Below are positions 34,746-42,415 of a stretch of DNA of 64,000 nucleotides, piece by piece (position 1 is the first letter of the stretch; each line of letters opens with the position of its first letter). The notes under the pieces were generated by a model. The model worked only from the letters and a program-made list of their open reading frames with translations. It was not told the DNA's origin and ran no database searches. Where the stretch lies: contig NZ_JBAJII010000001.1 in the NCBI RefSeq assembly GCF_036867195.1, forward strand, positions 2,790,001 through 2,854,000, written 5' to 3'. This DNA comes from Arthrobacter sp. Soc17.1.1.1 (GTDB lineage: Bacteria > Actinomycetota > Actinomycetes > Actinomycetales > Micrococcaceae). The position numbers and the translations under genes were made by a program.

Positions 34746-36116
34746 TTGCCTGAGACGCCCGGTACAGGTGCGCGGCTCGTCATCGTGGGCGGAGGAGGTT
34801 TCCGTGTCCCGCTGGTCTACCGGGCGCTCGCGGAGGGTCCGTTCGCCGGGCTCGTGTCCGACGTCGTCCTGCTCGACGCCCAGCCGGAGCGTGCGCGCGC
34901 GATCGCGCGCGTCCTGAAGGCCCTGCCGCGGAGGGGTGGGGGCCCTCAGCCGTCCGTGCGCGTCGAGGACCGCCTCGAGGATGCGCTGCCCGGTGCCGAC
35001 GTCGTCTTCGCCGCGGTGCGCAGCGGCGGGACCGAGGGACGCATCCTCGACGAGCGTGTCGCCCTGGCCGCCGGACTGCTCGGGCAGGAGACCGTGGGCG
35101 CCGGAGGGATCTCCTACGCGCTCCGCTCCATCCCGGACATGATGCGCGTCGCTGCCATGATGCGCGAGGTCGCGCCGGACGCGTGGCTCATCAACTTCAC
35201 GAATCCCGCCGGGATGGTCACGGAGGCGCTCTCGGCGGTCCTGGGCACCCGGGTCATCGGTATCTGCGACTCGGCGTCCGGTCTGGTGACGCGCGCGGCG
35301 CGTGCGGCCGGCATGGACCTGCGCGGCACGCTCGCGGGAGTCGACTACGTGGGCCTCAACCACCTGGGCTGGCTCCGCAGGCTCGACGACGGCGAGAAGG
35401 ACCACCTCCCCGGGCTGCTCGCCGACCCTCTGCGCCTGGGCGGCTTCGAGGAGGGGCGGCTCTTCGGTCCGGACCTGCTCCGGGTCCTCGGTGCGCTGCC
35501 CAACGAGTACCTGTTCTACTACTACTTCCACCGCGAGGCGCTCCGCTCCATCGGTGCTGCGGACAGGACGCGGGGGGAGATCCTGCGGGACCAGCAGCGG
35601 GACCTCTACCCGCGGCTCGCGGCCGCCGAGGACCCCTTCGCTGTCTGGGAGGCCGCCCGGCTCGAACGGGAATCCGGCTATCTCGCCGAGGCGCGGAGCG
35701 GGGACGAGGAGCGTGACGAGGCGGATCTCGCCGGGGGCGGCTACGAGCGCGTGGCGCTGCAGGTCATGCGGGCACTGCTCACGGGCCGACGTGCGGAGCT
35801 GATCCTCAATGTGCGCAACGGGCCCACGTTCCCCGAGCTGCCGGCGGACGCCGTCGTCGAGGTACCGTCCGTCGTGGACGCGACGGGAGCGCACCCGCTG
35901 CCGGCGGCGCCCCTGACGCTGCACCAGCTCGGTCTCATGGCGGCCGTCAAGGCCGTCGAACAGGACACCGTGCGTGCGGCGGTGCACGGCGACCGCGATG
36001 CCGCCCTTCGCGCACTCGCCGGGCACCCGCTGGTCGACTCGTTCCACGCTGCCGGGAGGGTGCTCACCGGTTACGAGGAGGCGTTCCCCGCACTGAGGGC
36101 GTCCTGGGTCGACTGA
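34746..36116 (+). CDS. GH4-family 6-phospho-beta-glucosidase-like glycosidase
   Basis: A 456-residue NAD- and Mn-dependent glycosidase of family 4, which cleaves 6-phospho-beta-glucosides by an oxidation-elimination mechanism. The Rossmann motif is IVGGGGFRVPLVYRAL; INFTNPAGMVTEAL and GICDSASG (with the metal-site cysteine) and GLNHLGWLRRL are the family blocks. TTG start. The substrate specificity (glucoside or galactoside) cannot be assigned. It is paired with a sugar kinase and an HpcH aldolase. The end overlaps the convergent aldolase by 46 bp. Confidence 0.88.
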   Translation: MPETPGTGARLVIVGGGGFRVPLVYRALAEGPFAGLVSDVVLLDAQPERARAIARVLKALPRRGGGPQPSVRVEDRLEDALPGADVVFAAVRSGGTEGRILDERVALAAGLLGQETVGAGGISYALRSIPDMMRVAAMMREVAPDAWLINFTNPAGMVTEALSAVLGTRVIGICDSASGLVTRAARAAGMDLRGTLAGVDYVGLNHLGWLRRLDDGEKDHLPGLLADPLRLGGFEEGRLFGPDLLRVLGALPNEYLFYYYFHREALRSIGAADRTRGEILRDQQRDLYPRLAAAEDPFAVWEAARLERESGYLAEARSGDEERDEADLAGGGYERVALQVMRALLTGRRAELILNVRNGPTFPELPADAVVEVPSVVDATGAHPLPAAPLTLHQLGLMAAVKAVEQDTVRAAVHGDRDAALRALAGHPLVDSFHAAGRVLTGYEEAFPALRASWVD

Positions 36117-36871
36117 CCCGGCGCTCCGGACAGCATCCGCCGTCGCATCTCCCCCACGCCCAGGGAGACCAGGGCGGCGTCGGTGCTGGCAGCAATCCAC
36201 TCGAAGCCCGCCGCGGCGAGCAGGGCTGCGCGCTCAGGGGTGCCCGCATAGGCGCCGGCAGTGATCCCGGCGTCCGTGCAGGCGCGCGTGATCCGGGCCA
36301 GGGGCGCTTCCGCTGCCGGTGCGGCCAGGAGGTCGTCGACGTGCAGCCCGAGCGCGAGTGAGAGGTCGAACGGGCCGACGAAGATCATGTCCACGCCGGG
36401 TACGGCGGCGAGCTCGTCGACGGCATCGAGTGCGGCAGCGGTCTCGATCATCACGGCACACAGCGGGACGGGGTGCGTGCCGCCGTCGGAGCCCGGGCTG
36501 TGGACCGCGCGGCTGCCGGGCAGGGGTCCCCAGCTGCGCGTGCCGGAGGGCGGGTAGTGGCTTGCCGCGACCGCCTTCTCGGCGTCGGCCACGCTGTCGA
36601 CGAGGGGCACGATGACGCCGTCCGCTCCCGCGTCCAGCGCCCGCCCGATCAGCGCGGGGTCGTTGGACGCGACGCGCACGAGCATCGGGGCGGACTCCGA
36701 CGGGCGGAGACCCAGCGTGGTCCGGAGGGCGTGGTCGTCGAAGTGCCCGTGCTGCGCGTCGAGCCCCACCCAACCGACGCCGGACCTCGCCAGTTCGACG
36801 GTCAGTCGGGGTTCACCGAGGGTCGCCCAGGCGCCGAGGAGCGGATCGCGGGCGGGCTGTGCGGCAGTCAT
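36071..36871 (-). CDS. HpcH/HpaI-family aldolase
   Basis: A 266-residue class II, metal-dependent aldolase of the HpcH/HpaI (GarL, YfaU) type that cleaves 2-keto-3-deoxy acids to pyruvate and an aldehyde. Motifs: WVGLDAQHGHFDD (base histidine), VRVASNDP (substrate arginine), AVMIETAAALDAV (metal glutamate) and MIFVGPFDLSLALG. It overlaps the end of the GH4 gene by 46 bp on the other strand. Upstream is a 300-bp tandem-repeat array rather than a recognisable promoter. Confidence 0.88.
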   Translation of the reverse strand: MTAAQPARDPLLGAWATLGEPRLTVELARSGVGWVGLDAQHGHFDDHALRTTLGLRPSESAPMLVRVASNDPALIGRALDAGADGVIVPLVDSVADAEKAVAASHYPPSGTRSWGPLPGSRAVHSPGSDGGTHPVPLCAVMIETAAALDAVDELAAVPGVDMIFVGPFDLSLALGLHVDDLLAAPAAEAPLARITRACTDAGITAGAYAGTPERAALLAAAGFEWIAASTDAALVSLGVGEMRRRMLSGAPGQSTQDALSAGNASS

Positions 36872-37218
36872 GCCCCCATTGTGTCCTGTGCTGGGCCGTT
36901 ACCGGTCGGGTCGTCGGTCGCGTTGTCGGTCGGGTCGCCGCTCGCGTTGTCGATCGGGTCGCCGGTCCGGTCGTCGGTCGGGTCGCCGGTCGGGTCGCCG
37001 GTCGGGCCCTTGTCGGTCGGGTCGCCGGTCGGGTCGCCGCTCGCGTTGTCGATCGGGTCGCCGGTCCGGTCGTCGGTCGGGTCGCCGGTCGGGCCCTTGT
37101 CGGTCGGGTCGCCGGTCGGGTCGCCGCTCGCGTTGTCGATCGGGTCGCCGGTCCGGTCGTCGGTCGGGTCGCCGGTCGGGCCCTTGTCGGTCGGATCACG
37201 CGTCCCGCGGGACCACCG
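36872..37218. other. intergenic region filled by tandem repeats
   Basis: 347 bp between the GNAT stop and the aldolase start on the same strand. Most of it (36903-37195) is the 87-bp array listed separately; the remaining 30 bp next to the aldolase start shows no clear promoter. Translation of the array gives only simple Arg/Pro/Thr or Ser/Gly/Val repeats, so I see no gene. Confidence 0.7.
36903..37195. repeat. 87-bp tandem array of GGTCGGGTCGCC units
   Basis: The landmark CTCGCGTTGTCGATCGG recurs at 36941, 37040 and 37127 (spacing 99 and 87 bp), and GGGCCCTTGTCGG at 37004, 37091 and 37178 (spacing 87). Each long unit is itself built of 12-bp GGTCGGGTCGCC/GTC steps, and the first unit has one 12-bp step more. 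It begins 22 bp after the GNAT stop. Confidence 0.85.
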
Positions 37219-37728
37219 CTAGAGGAACCGGTGCATGATGTGGAGGCCGGTCGGTCCGGCCGAGGGGTGTAGGAACGCTCCGGGAACGGTGCCGACGATC
37301 ACGAAGCCGAGCGACGTCCACAGAGCGACCGCGCGTTCGTTCGTCTGCACCACGGCGTTGAACTGCATCGCCGTATATCCTGCGGCGCGCGCCTCCTGGA
37401 GCACGTGATCGGCGAGGGCACGGCCGACGCCCTGGCCTCCGGCGTCGGCAGCCACCAGGAAAGAGGCGTTGGCGACGTGGGCTCCGTTGCCGCCACGGTT
37501 GGCATGCAGTTGCGCGGTGCCGACCACGCGGCCGGTCTCTGCGTCGACGGCCACATGGACGACGAGCGTGGGATCGGCGCCTCCGGGACCGGGAAGCCAC
37601 TCGAGCCGTCCTGCCGCCTCATCCATGGAGGTGTCCCAGCAGTAGGTCTCGCCCGCTCTGGCAACCGGTTCCATGATGACCCAGAGTGCGGACCAGTCAC
37701 CCGGCCCGGCCGGGCGGAACTGCAGCAT
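37219..37728 (-). CDS. GNAT-family N-acetyltransferase
   Basis: A 169-residue GNAT of the phosphinothricin-acetyltransferase-like type. The acetyl-CoA loop is DAGGQGVGRALADHVL, followed by AGYTAMQFNAVVQTNERAVA and LWTSLGFVIVGTVPGAF, which is typical of this group. N-terminus LQFRPAGPGDWSALW. The substrate is unknown. It starts at the stop codon of the aldo-keto reductase upstream (37728 shared), so the two are coupled. Its stop is followed by the 87-bp array. Confidence 0.88.
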   Translation of the reverse strand: MLQFRPAGPGDWSALWVIMEPVARAGETYCWDTSMDEAAGRLEWLPGPGGADPTLVVHVAVDAETGRVVGTAQLHANRGGNGAHVANASFLVAADAGGQGVGRALADHVLQEARAAGYTAMQFNAVVQTNERAVALWTSLGFVIVGTVPGAFLHPSAGPTGLHIMHRFL

Positions 37729-38774
37729 CAGGCCTTGAGGGCGCTGGCCCAGAGGTTGATGTCGGAGTCCACGGCGAACTCGTCGATCGCGTGCAGTTCC
37801 TCGGCCGTGAAGGCCAGGTTCCCCACCGCTGCCACGCTGTCCTCGAGCTGGGCCACACTGGAGGCACCGATCAGCGCCGAGGTCACCGGAGTGCCCTTGG
37901 ACTGATCACGCAGCACCCAGGCGATCGCCAGCTGCGCCAACGACTGCCCCCGACCCTCCGCGATCGCGTGCAACCCCCGGATCCGCTCCAGGTTCCCGGA
38001 ACTGAGCTGCCCCTGATCCAGCGACTTGCCCGCTGCCGCCCTCGAATCCTCGGGCACCCCGTCCAGATACCGGCTCGTGAGCAGCCCCTGCGCCAGCGGC
38101 GAGAACGCGATCGAGCCCGCCCCGACCTGCTCCAGGGCCTGGAACAGGTTCGGGGACCCGTTCTCCGTCCACCGGTTCAGCATCGAATACGAGGGCTGAT
38201 GGATCAGCAGCGGCGTGCCCAGCTCCGCCAGGATCGCCGCGGCCTTCACCGTGAGCTCGGGCGAGTACGAGGAGATCCCCGCATACAGGGCACGCCCCGA
38301 GCGCACCGCGGTATCCAGGGCACCCATCGTCTCCTCCAGCGGGGTGTCCGGGTCCGGGCGGTGACTGTAGAACACATCCACGTACTCCAGGCCCATCCGC
38401 TCCAGCGACTGATCCAGGCTCGAGAGCAGATACTTCCGCGACCCCCACTCCCCGTACGGGCCCGGCCACATCCCGTACCCGGCCTTCGTGGAGATGACCA
38501 GCTCATCCCGGAACGGCCGGAAATCATCCCTCAGGTGCCGGCCGAAGTTCGTCTCAGCGCTGCCCGCCGGCGGACCATAGTTGTTCGCCAGATCGAAATG
38601 CGTGACCCCCAGATCGAACGCCCGGCGCAGGATGGCACGCTGCACATCGAACGCCTTGTCGTCCCCGAAGTTGTGCCACAGCCCCAACGACACCGCAGGC
38701 AACAACAGCCCACTGGCCCCCACCCGCCGATACGGCATCGAAGCATAACGGTCATCTGCAGGGTGAAAAGTCAT
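37728..38774 (-). CDS. aldo-keto reductase, YghZ/GPR type
   Basis: A 348-residue NADPH-dependent aldo-keto reductase (AKR14/YghZ type), a family that includes L-glyceraldehyde-3-phosphate reductase and detoxifies methylglyoxal. Catalytic tyrosine is in DLANNYGPP, lysine in VISTKAGYGMWPG, histidine in SHRPDPDTPLEE. The insertion GYGMWPGPYGEWGSRKYLLSSLDQ is specific to this subgroup. The gene is followed without gap by the GNAT. Confidence 0.92.
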   Translation of the reverse strand: MTFHPADDRYASMPYRRVGASGLLLPAVSLGLWHNFGDDKAFDVQRAILRRAFDLGVTHFDLANNYGPPAGSAETNFGRHLRDDFRPFRDELVISTKAGYGMWPGPYGEWGSRKYLLSSLDQSLERMGLEYVDVFYSHRPDPDTPLEETMGALDTAVRSGRALYAGISSYSPELTVKAAAILAELGTPLLIHQPSYSMLNRWTENGSPNLFQALEQVGAGSIAFSPLAQGLLTSRYLDGVPEDSRAAAGKSLDQGQLSSGNLERIRGLHAIAEGRGQSLAQLAIAWVLRDQSKGTPVTSALIGASSVAQLEDSVAAVGNLAFTAEELHAIDEFAVDSDINLWASALKA

Positions 38775-39103
38775 GTCCTCATCCTAGGTCGACAGTTCCG
38801 GAGTGGACGGGGCGTCGAGTCGGGGTCGCTGCTTGCTCCATGGCCCATTGAACCTTTCCGGGCGCCCGGCCGGGTTCACTCGTCCGTCTCCTGGTGCCTT
38901 GGGATCCACTCCTCCGGCCGTTTTCTCGCTGCTTGCCGATCCACTCCTTCGGCCCGCTGCCCCACCGCTTTCTTGAACTGCTCCTCCGGCCCGTCACCTC
39001 ACCTCCAGCACCCACCCGGACCTGCCCGCTCGGCCCACCCCCGACTTATCCACATAGCGACCCAGGAAAAATAATAGGAATTCCCTTCTAATAAAATTGC
39101 CCT
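38775..39103. other. intergenic region with DnaA-box-like site and AT-rich patch
   Basis: 329 bp between the divergent AKR and HNH genes. The central part is C-rich with an imperfect direct repeat GATCCACTCC[TC]CGGCC (around 38908 and 38938). TTATCCACA at 39046-39054 is a perfect match to the DnaA box, and an unusually AT-rich 40-bp stretch (39064-39103) follows up to the HNH start. No RNA gene is seen. Confidence 0.5.
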
Positions 39104-40981
39104 ATGTCACTCGCACTCGCTGATCCGGAAGCCGGCACGGAGGAATCGTTGATCTCCCTCGTGCCCGTGCTGGAAGCGGCCGGCCGATGGTTCGGTGCAC
39201 GGGCAGACGTCCTACCGAGAGCTGAACTGGTGACGTGTCTTGAATCGGTGGAGGCCCTTTCCCGGACGTTGGACTACCTGCAGGCCGTCGGAGCTGCTGC
39301 CGCGGAACGGCAGCGGATCGCGGGAATCGGCGTGCGCATCGAGTCAGAACCAGCGGTGGGCTGTGACTCGGGCTGGGGCCACGGCTGGAGCTCGGGCTCG
39401 GGCATGGCCTCGGGCGCGGGGTGGGGCACGCGCCCCGACTTGGACTCGGACACCTCCCCAGGCACAAGGATGGCCTCGGGCGCGAGCGCGGGGCAGGGCT
39501 CGGATACGGACTCGGACTCGAGTTGGGGCATCGACTCGGCCTCGGACACCCCTCCAGGCATAAAAACGGGCGCGGGCATCCACTCCGGCTCGCCGAGCGA
39601 CCAGAGCGCCCTTCGGCAGCAGAATGAATTCCGCGACACGGCCGACTATCTTCGTGCTCGGCTCCGGATCACGAGGGCCGAGGCCCGGCGGCGGATACGG
39701 CTGGGCCTGGCGGTGACCGGGCAGCCGACCCTGACCGGTGACATCTGTCCGCCCCGCTACGAGGTACTGGCGGCGGCTTTTGCGACAGGCGTCCTCGGTG
39801 CGGATGCCGCGCTCCAAGTGCATGACGGCGTCGATCGTGCCCGCACGAACGCCGAACCCGCGGCGGTGCTCGCCATGGAGGAATGCCTCACGGCGCAGGC
39901 GGTCGAATCCGACGGCGACCTTCTCCGTGTCGTGACTCGACGGTGGGAATGCGCGCTGGACCCCGATGGCCGTGAGCCCACCGAGGAGACGCTGCGAGCC
40001 CAACAGGGCGTCTTCGTGAGGGGGCGACGGCGCGGCCTGCAGCGACTCGAGATCGCAGCCGACGACGAACAGTTCGAGTACCTTCTGACCGCCATGAACA
40101 CTGCGACCAATCCGCGCCTCAGGACAGCGGCTCCCGGTTCCGCCCCTCTCGCCGACGGCACCCCGGGCACAGCAAGTCTCGCTACAGACTGTTCCGGTCC
40201 GGACGGCTCCGACTCCGCGGAAGCCTCCGACCTCCCCGAGACTCGCACACGGCCCCAGTTACTCCTCGACGGGCTGGTCGGCGCCTGCCAGGTAGCTCTC
40301 GCGACGGACACTCTGCCCGCCACGGGCGGTCATCGGCCTCAGGTCATGGTCACGATCGACTATCGGACTCTCATGGGGCAACTCCATGAGCGGGCAGGCG
40401 GCACCGCTCGGGCGCGCGGGTATCGTCCGGACCTTCCCTCGATGGATCGTCCGATCGGCCGCAGCGGCGGCGACGGCACCTTCACTGCCGACAGCGGAGG
40501 CGGCGATCCACGCTCCGGACCGTCGATCAGCACGGCGGAGCGCCTCGAGCCTCCACCCGGCGGCTACAGCGTTTTCGGTGGGCCGATGAGCGCGAGCGTG
40601 GTGCGGAAGATGGCCTGTGACGCGGACATCATCCCGATCGTCCTGGGAGGACAGGGCGAGATCCTCGATGCCGGTCGTGCCCGTCGTCTTTTCGGCGTAG
40701 CCCAGCGACGAGCACTTGTGGCCCGGGACAGGGGTTGCGCCTTTCCCTCCTGCACCATCCCGGCGGTCTGGACCGAAGCACACCACATCACACCCTGGAC
40801 GGACGGCGGACCGACCGATGTCTCCAACGGGTGCCTGCTCTGCTCCTTCCATCACCGACTGATCGAGCAGGGCAACTGGGTCATCGAGGTGAAGGAGGGA
40901 TTGCCCTGGTTCATCCCGCCGCCCTATCTCGATCCCCGACGGGTCCCACGTCGGAACGAGCACCGGGAGCTGGCGTTGTGA
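39104..40981 (+). CDS. DUF222/HNH endonuclease family protein (13E12 type)
   Basis: A 625-residue protein of the multi-copy actinobacterial family combining DUF222 with a C-terminal HNH domain. DUF222 covers about residues 15-80 and 180-400, the HNH about 530-600: CAFPSCTIPAVWTEAHHITPW and CLLCSFHHRLIEQGN, with two CxxC-like pairs for zinc. Residues 88-165 are a low-complexity insert of Gly, Ser, Asp and Trp not found in typical members. The ATG is preceded by AT-rich DNA. In mycobacteria, genes of this family (REP13E12) are phage integration sites; here no phage genes are adjacent. DNA cleavage is inferred. Confidence 0.88.
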   Translation: MSLALADPEAGTEESLISLVPVLEAAGRWFGARADVLPRAELVTCLESVEALSRTLDYLQAVGAAAAERQRIAGIGVRIESEPAVGCDSGWGHGWSSGSGMASGAGWGTRPDLDSDTSPGTRMASGASAGQGSDTDSDSSWGIDSASDTPPGIKTGAGIHSGSPSDQSALRQQNEFRDTADYLRARLRITRAEARRRIRLGLAVTGQPTLTGDICPPRYEVLAAAFATGVLGADAALQVHDGVDRARTNAEPAAVLAMEECLTAQAVESDGDLLRVVTRRWECALDPDGREPTEETLRAQQGVFVRGRRRGLQRLEIAADDEQFEYLLTAMNTATNPRLRTAAPGSAPLADGTPGTASLATDCSGPDGSDSAEASDLPETRTRPQLLLDGLVGACQVALATDTLPATGGHRPQVMVTIDYRTLMGQLHERAGGTARARGYRPDLPSMDRPIGRSGGDGTFTADSGGGDPRSGPSISTAERLEPPPGGYSVFGGPMSASVVRKMACDADIIPIVLGGQGEILDAGRARRLFGVAQRRALVARDRGCAFPSCTIPAVWTEAHHITPWTDGGPTDVSNGCLLCSFHHRLIEQGNWVIEVKEGLPWFIPPPYLDPRRVPRRNEHRELAL

Positions 40982-41019
40982 CCACCGACGCCCGGCTGCC
41001 CGTCAGCTCATCCGTCAGC

Positions 41020-42225
41020 TCATACGCCGGGGGTCCCGCCCGGCGGTCCCGCCGGCGAGTCACGCCCCTTCTCCATTGCCGGTCCGATCGCCCGGACGGA
41101 CTTGTCGCGGCCACTGGCCTTCGCGGCATAGAGCGCCTGATCGGCCGCCGCGATGGCAGCATCCAGATCGTAGTCGCTCGCCTCGATCGCGGCGATGCCA
41201 TAGCTGACGGTCGGCATCTCGAAGCCGCCCGGGGTCGAATGTCCCCGAAGAGCCAGACTCACAGCCCGGGCGATGTCCTCGCTCCTCGCGACCGATGCTC
41301 CCGGCAGCAGGAAGATGAACTCCTCGCCCCCGTAGCGTCCCACCAGATCCGTGGAGCGGACCGTCTCGGCGCAGGCCTCCGCGAAGGCCTTCAGCACGGT
41401 GTCCCCGGCCGCATGCCCGTGCGTGTCGTTCACGGTCTTGAAGAAGTCGAGGTCCGCGAGGATCAGCGTCCCGGGACGATCCGCCCGCGCCAGCCGGTCC
41501 GCGTGCGTGGCGGCGAGGTCGAGGAAGCCCGATCGGTTGAGGAGCCCCGTCAGCGCGTCACGGTCGGCTCTGGCCCGCAGATCGGTGGCGATCTGCTCGG
41601 CACTGAGCGCCGCTGCGCTGAAGGAGACGACGACGAGCAGCAGCATGGTCACGAGCGTCGTGATCCCCGAGCCGAAATAGGTGGTGAACACGTGGCCGTC
41701 GGGTCCTTCCACGACGAATGCGAGACACCGCGCGAGGTAGAGGACCGCCACGAAGCCGGAGGAGACCGCGAGAGGAGCCTGCACCTTGCTGTAGCTGCTC
41801 GGCAGGCGCCACAGCTCCCACGACGCGAGACCGATGGCCAGGGACATCATCCCGAGGAACACCGGACCGCCGGACCACGAATTGACGGCAGGGTCGTCGA
41901 TTACCGAGGCCGCCAGCGTGAGCAGCGGCGCCGCGGCCAGCTGCAGCCAGCCGGGCCTGCTCGTGCGCAGGGTCCGCGCTCCTGCCCAGACGCAGACCGC
42001 TCCCGTGACCAGCAGCGTGTTGCCCAGCGGGTTGGCCCACACCTGGTGCACCGTTCCGTCCAGCAGGTAACTGGTGGTCCCTGTGAAGAAGAAGGCGATC
42101 GCCGCGCACCACCAGGCGCTGTAGGCCGAACGCGTCTGCCGGAACGACACCGTGTAGAAGAGCATGAAGAGCGTGATGGCGATAGCCCCGAATGCCGCCT
42201 GCAGGGTGGTCGTGTCCAGTGTCAT
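41020..42225 (-). CDS. membrane-bound diguanylate cyclase (GGDEF)
   Basis: A 401-residue protein with about six transmembrane segments (residues 10-205) and a C-terminal GGDEF domain (about 215-380) that would make cyclic di-GMP. The active site reads GGEEF (299-303), a functional variant, and RSTD (290-293) is a complete RxxD inhibition site five residues upstream. FFKTVNDTHGHAAGD is the Mg/GTP-binding loop. No EAL phosphodiesterase or PilZ gene is near. The Pro/Gly C-terminal tail is not conserved. Confidence 0.92.
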   Translation of the reverse strand: MTLDTTTLQAAFGAIAITLFMLFYTVSFRQTRSAYSAWWCAAIAFFFTGTTSYLLDGTVHQVWANPLGNTLLVTGAVCVWAGARTLRTSRPGWLQLAAAPLLTLAASVIDDPAVNSWSGGPVFLGMMSLAIGLASWELWRLPSSYSKVQAPLAVSSGFVAVLYLARCLAFVVEGPDGHVFTTYFGSGITTLVTMLLLVVVSFSAAALSAEQIATDLRARADRDALTGLLNRSGFLDLAATHADRLARADRPGTLILADLDFFKTVNDTHGHAAGDTVLKAFAEACAETVRSTDLVGRYGGEEFIFLLPGASVARSEDIARAVSLALRGHSTPGGFEMPTVSYGIAAIEASDYDLDAAIAAADQALYAAKASGRDKSVRAIGPAMEKGRDSPAGPPGGTPGV

Positions 42226-42272
42226 GTTTCCTTGCCGCCTCGTGCTGTCCGCGTACCGCTTCCGGCGGACCC

Positions 42273-42301
42273 GGGTCCCGCCGCCGATGGCGGCGGGACC
42301 C
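42273..42301 (-). terminator. terminator of the treYZ unit
   Basis: GGGTCCCGCCGCC (42273-42285), a GAT loop, and GGCGGCGGGACCC (42289-42301): a perfect 13-bp stem 114 bp beyond the treZ stop on the minus strand and before the diguanylate cyclase gene. Confidence 0.65.
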
Positions 42302-42415
42302 GATCCAGCGCAGGGAAGAGTCTCCCGCCCAGTATGACCGGGGTCACCGACCGTTCAGCTCCCCCGGTGCCAGTCCTGTCGGAACCCTTGCACAGTCCTG
42401 AACTACTCCCCGGGA

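Noticed and set aside
36903..37195. Possible low-complexity protein-coding gene on either strand
   Set aside because: Translations only mirror the DNA repeat (Arg/Pro/Thr or Ser/Gly/Val steps); there is no RBS or family match.
39046..39054. Candidate replication origin
   Set aside because: A single DnaA box with no dnaA/dnaN neighbours and no box cluster; one 9-mer is expected by chance in a genome this size.
39104..40981. Active prophage or insertion element around the HNH gene
   Set aside because: No integrase, transposase, terminal repeats or phage genes are adjacent; neighbours are an AKR and a diguanylate cyclase.
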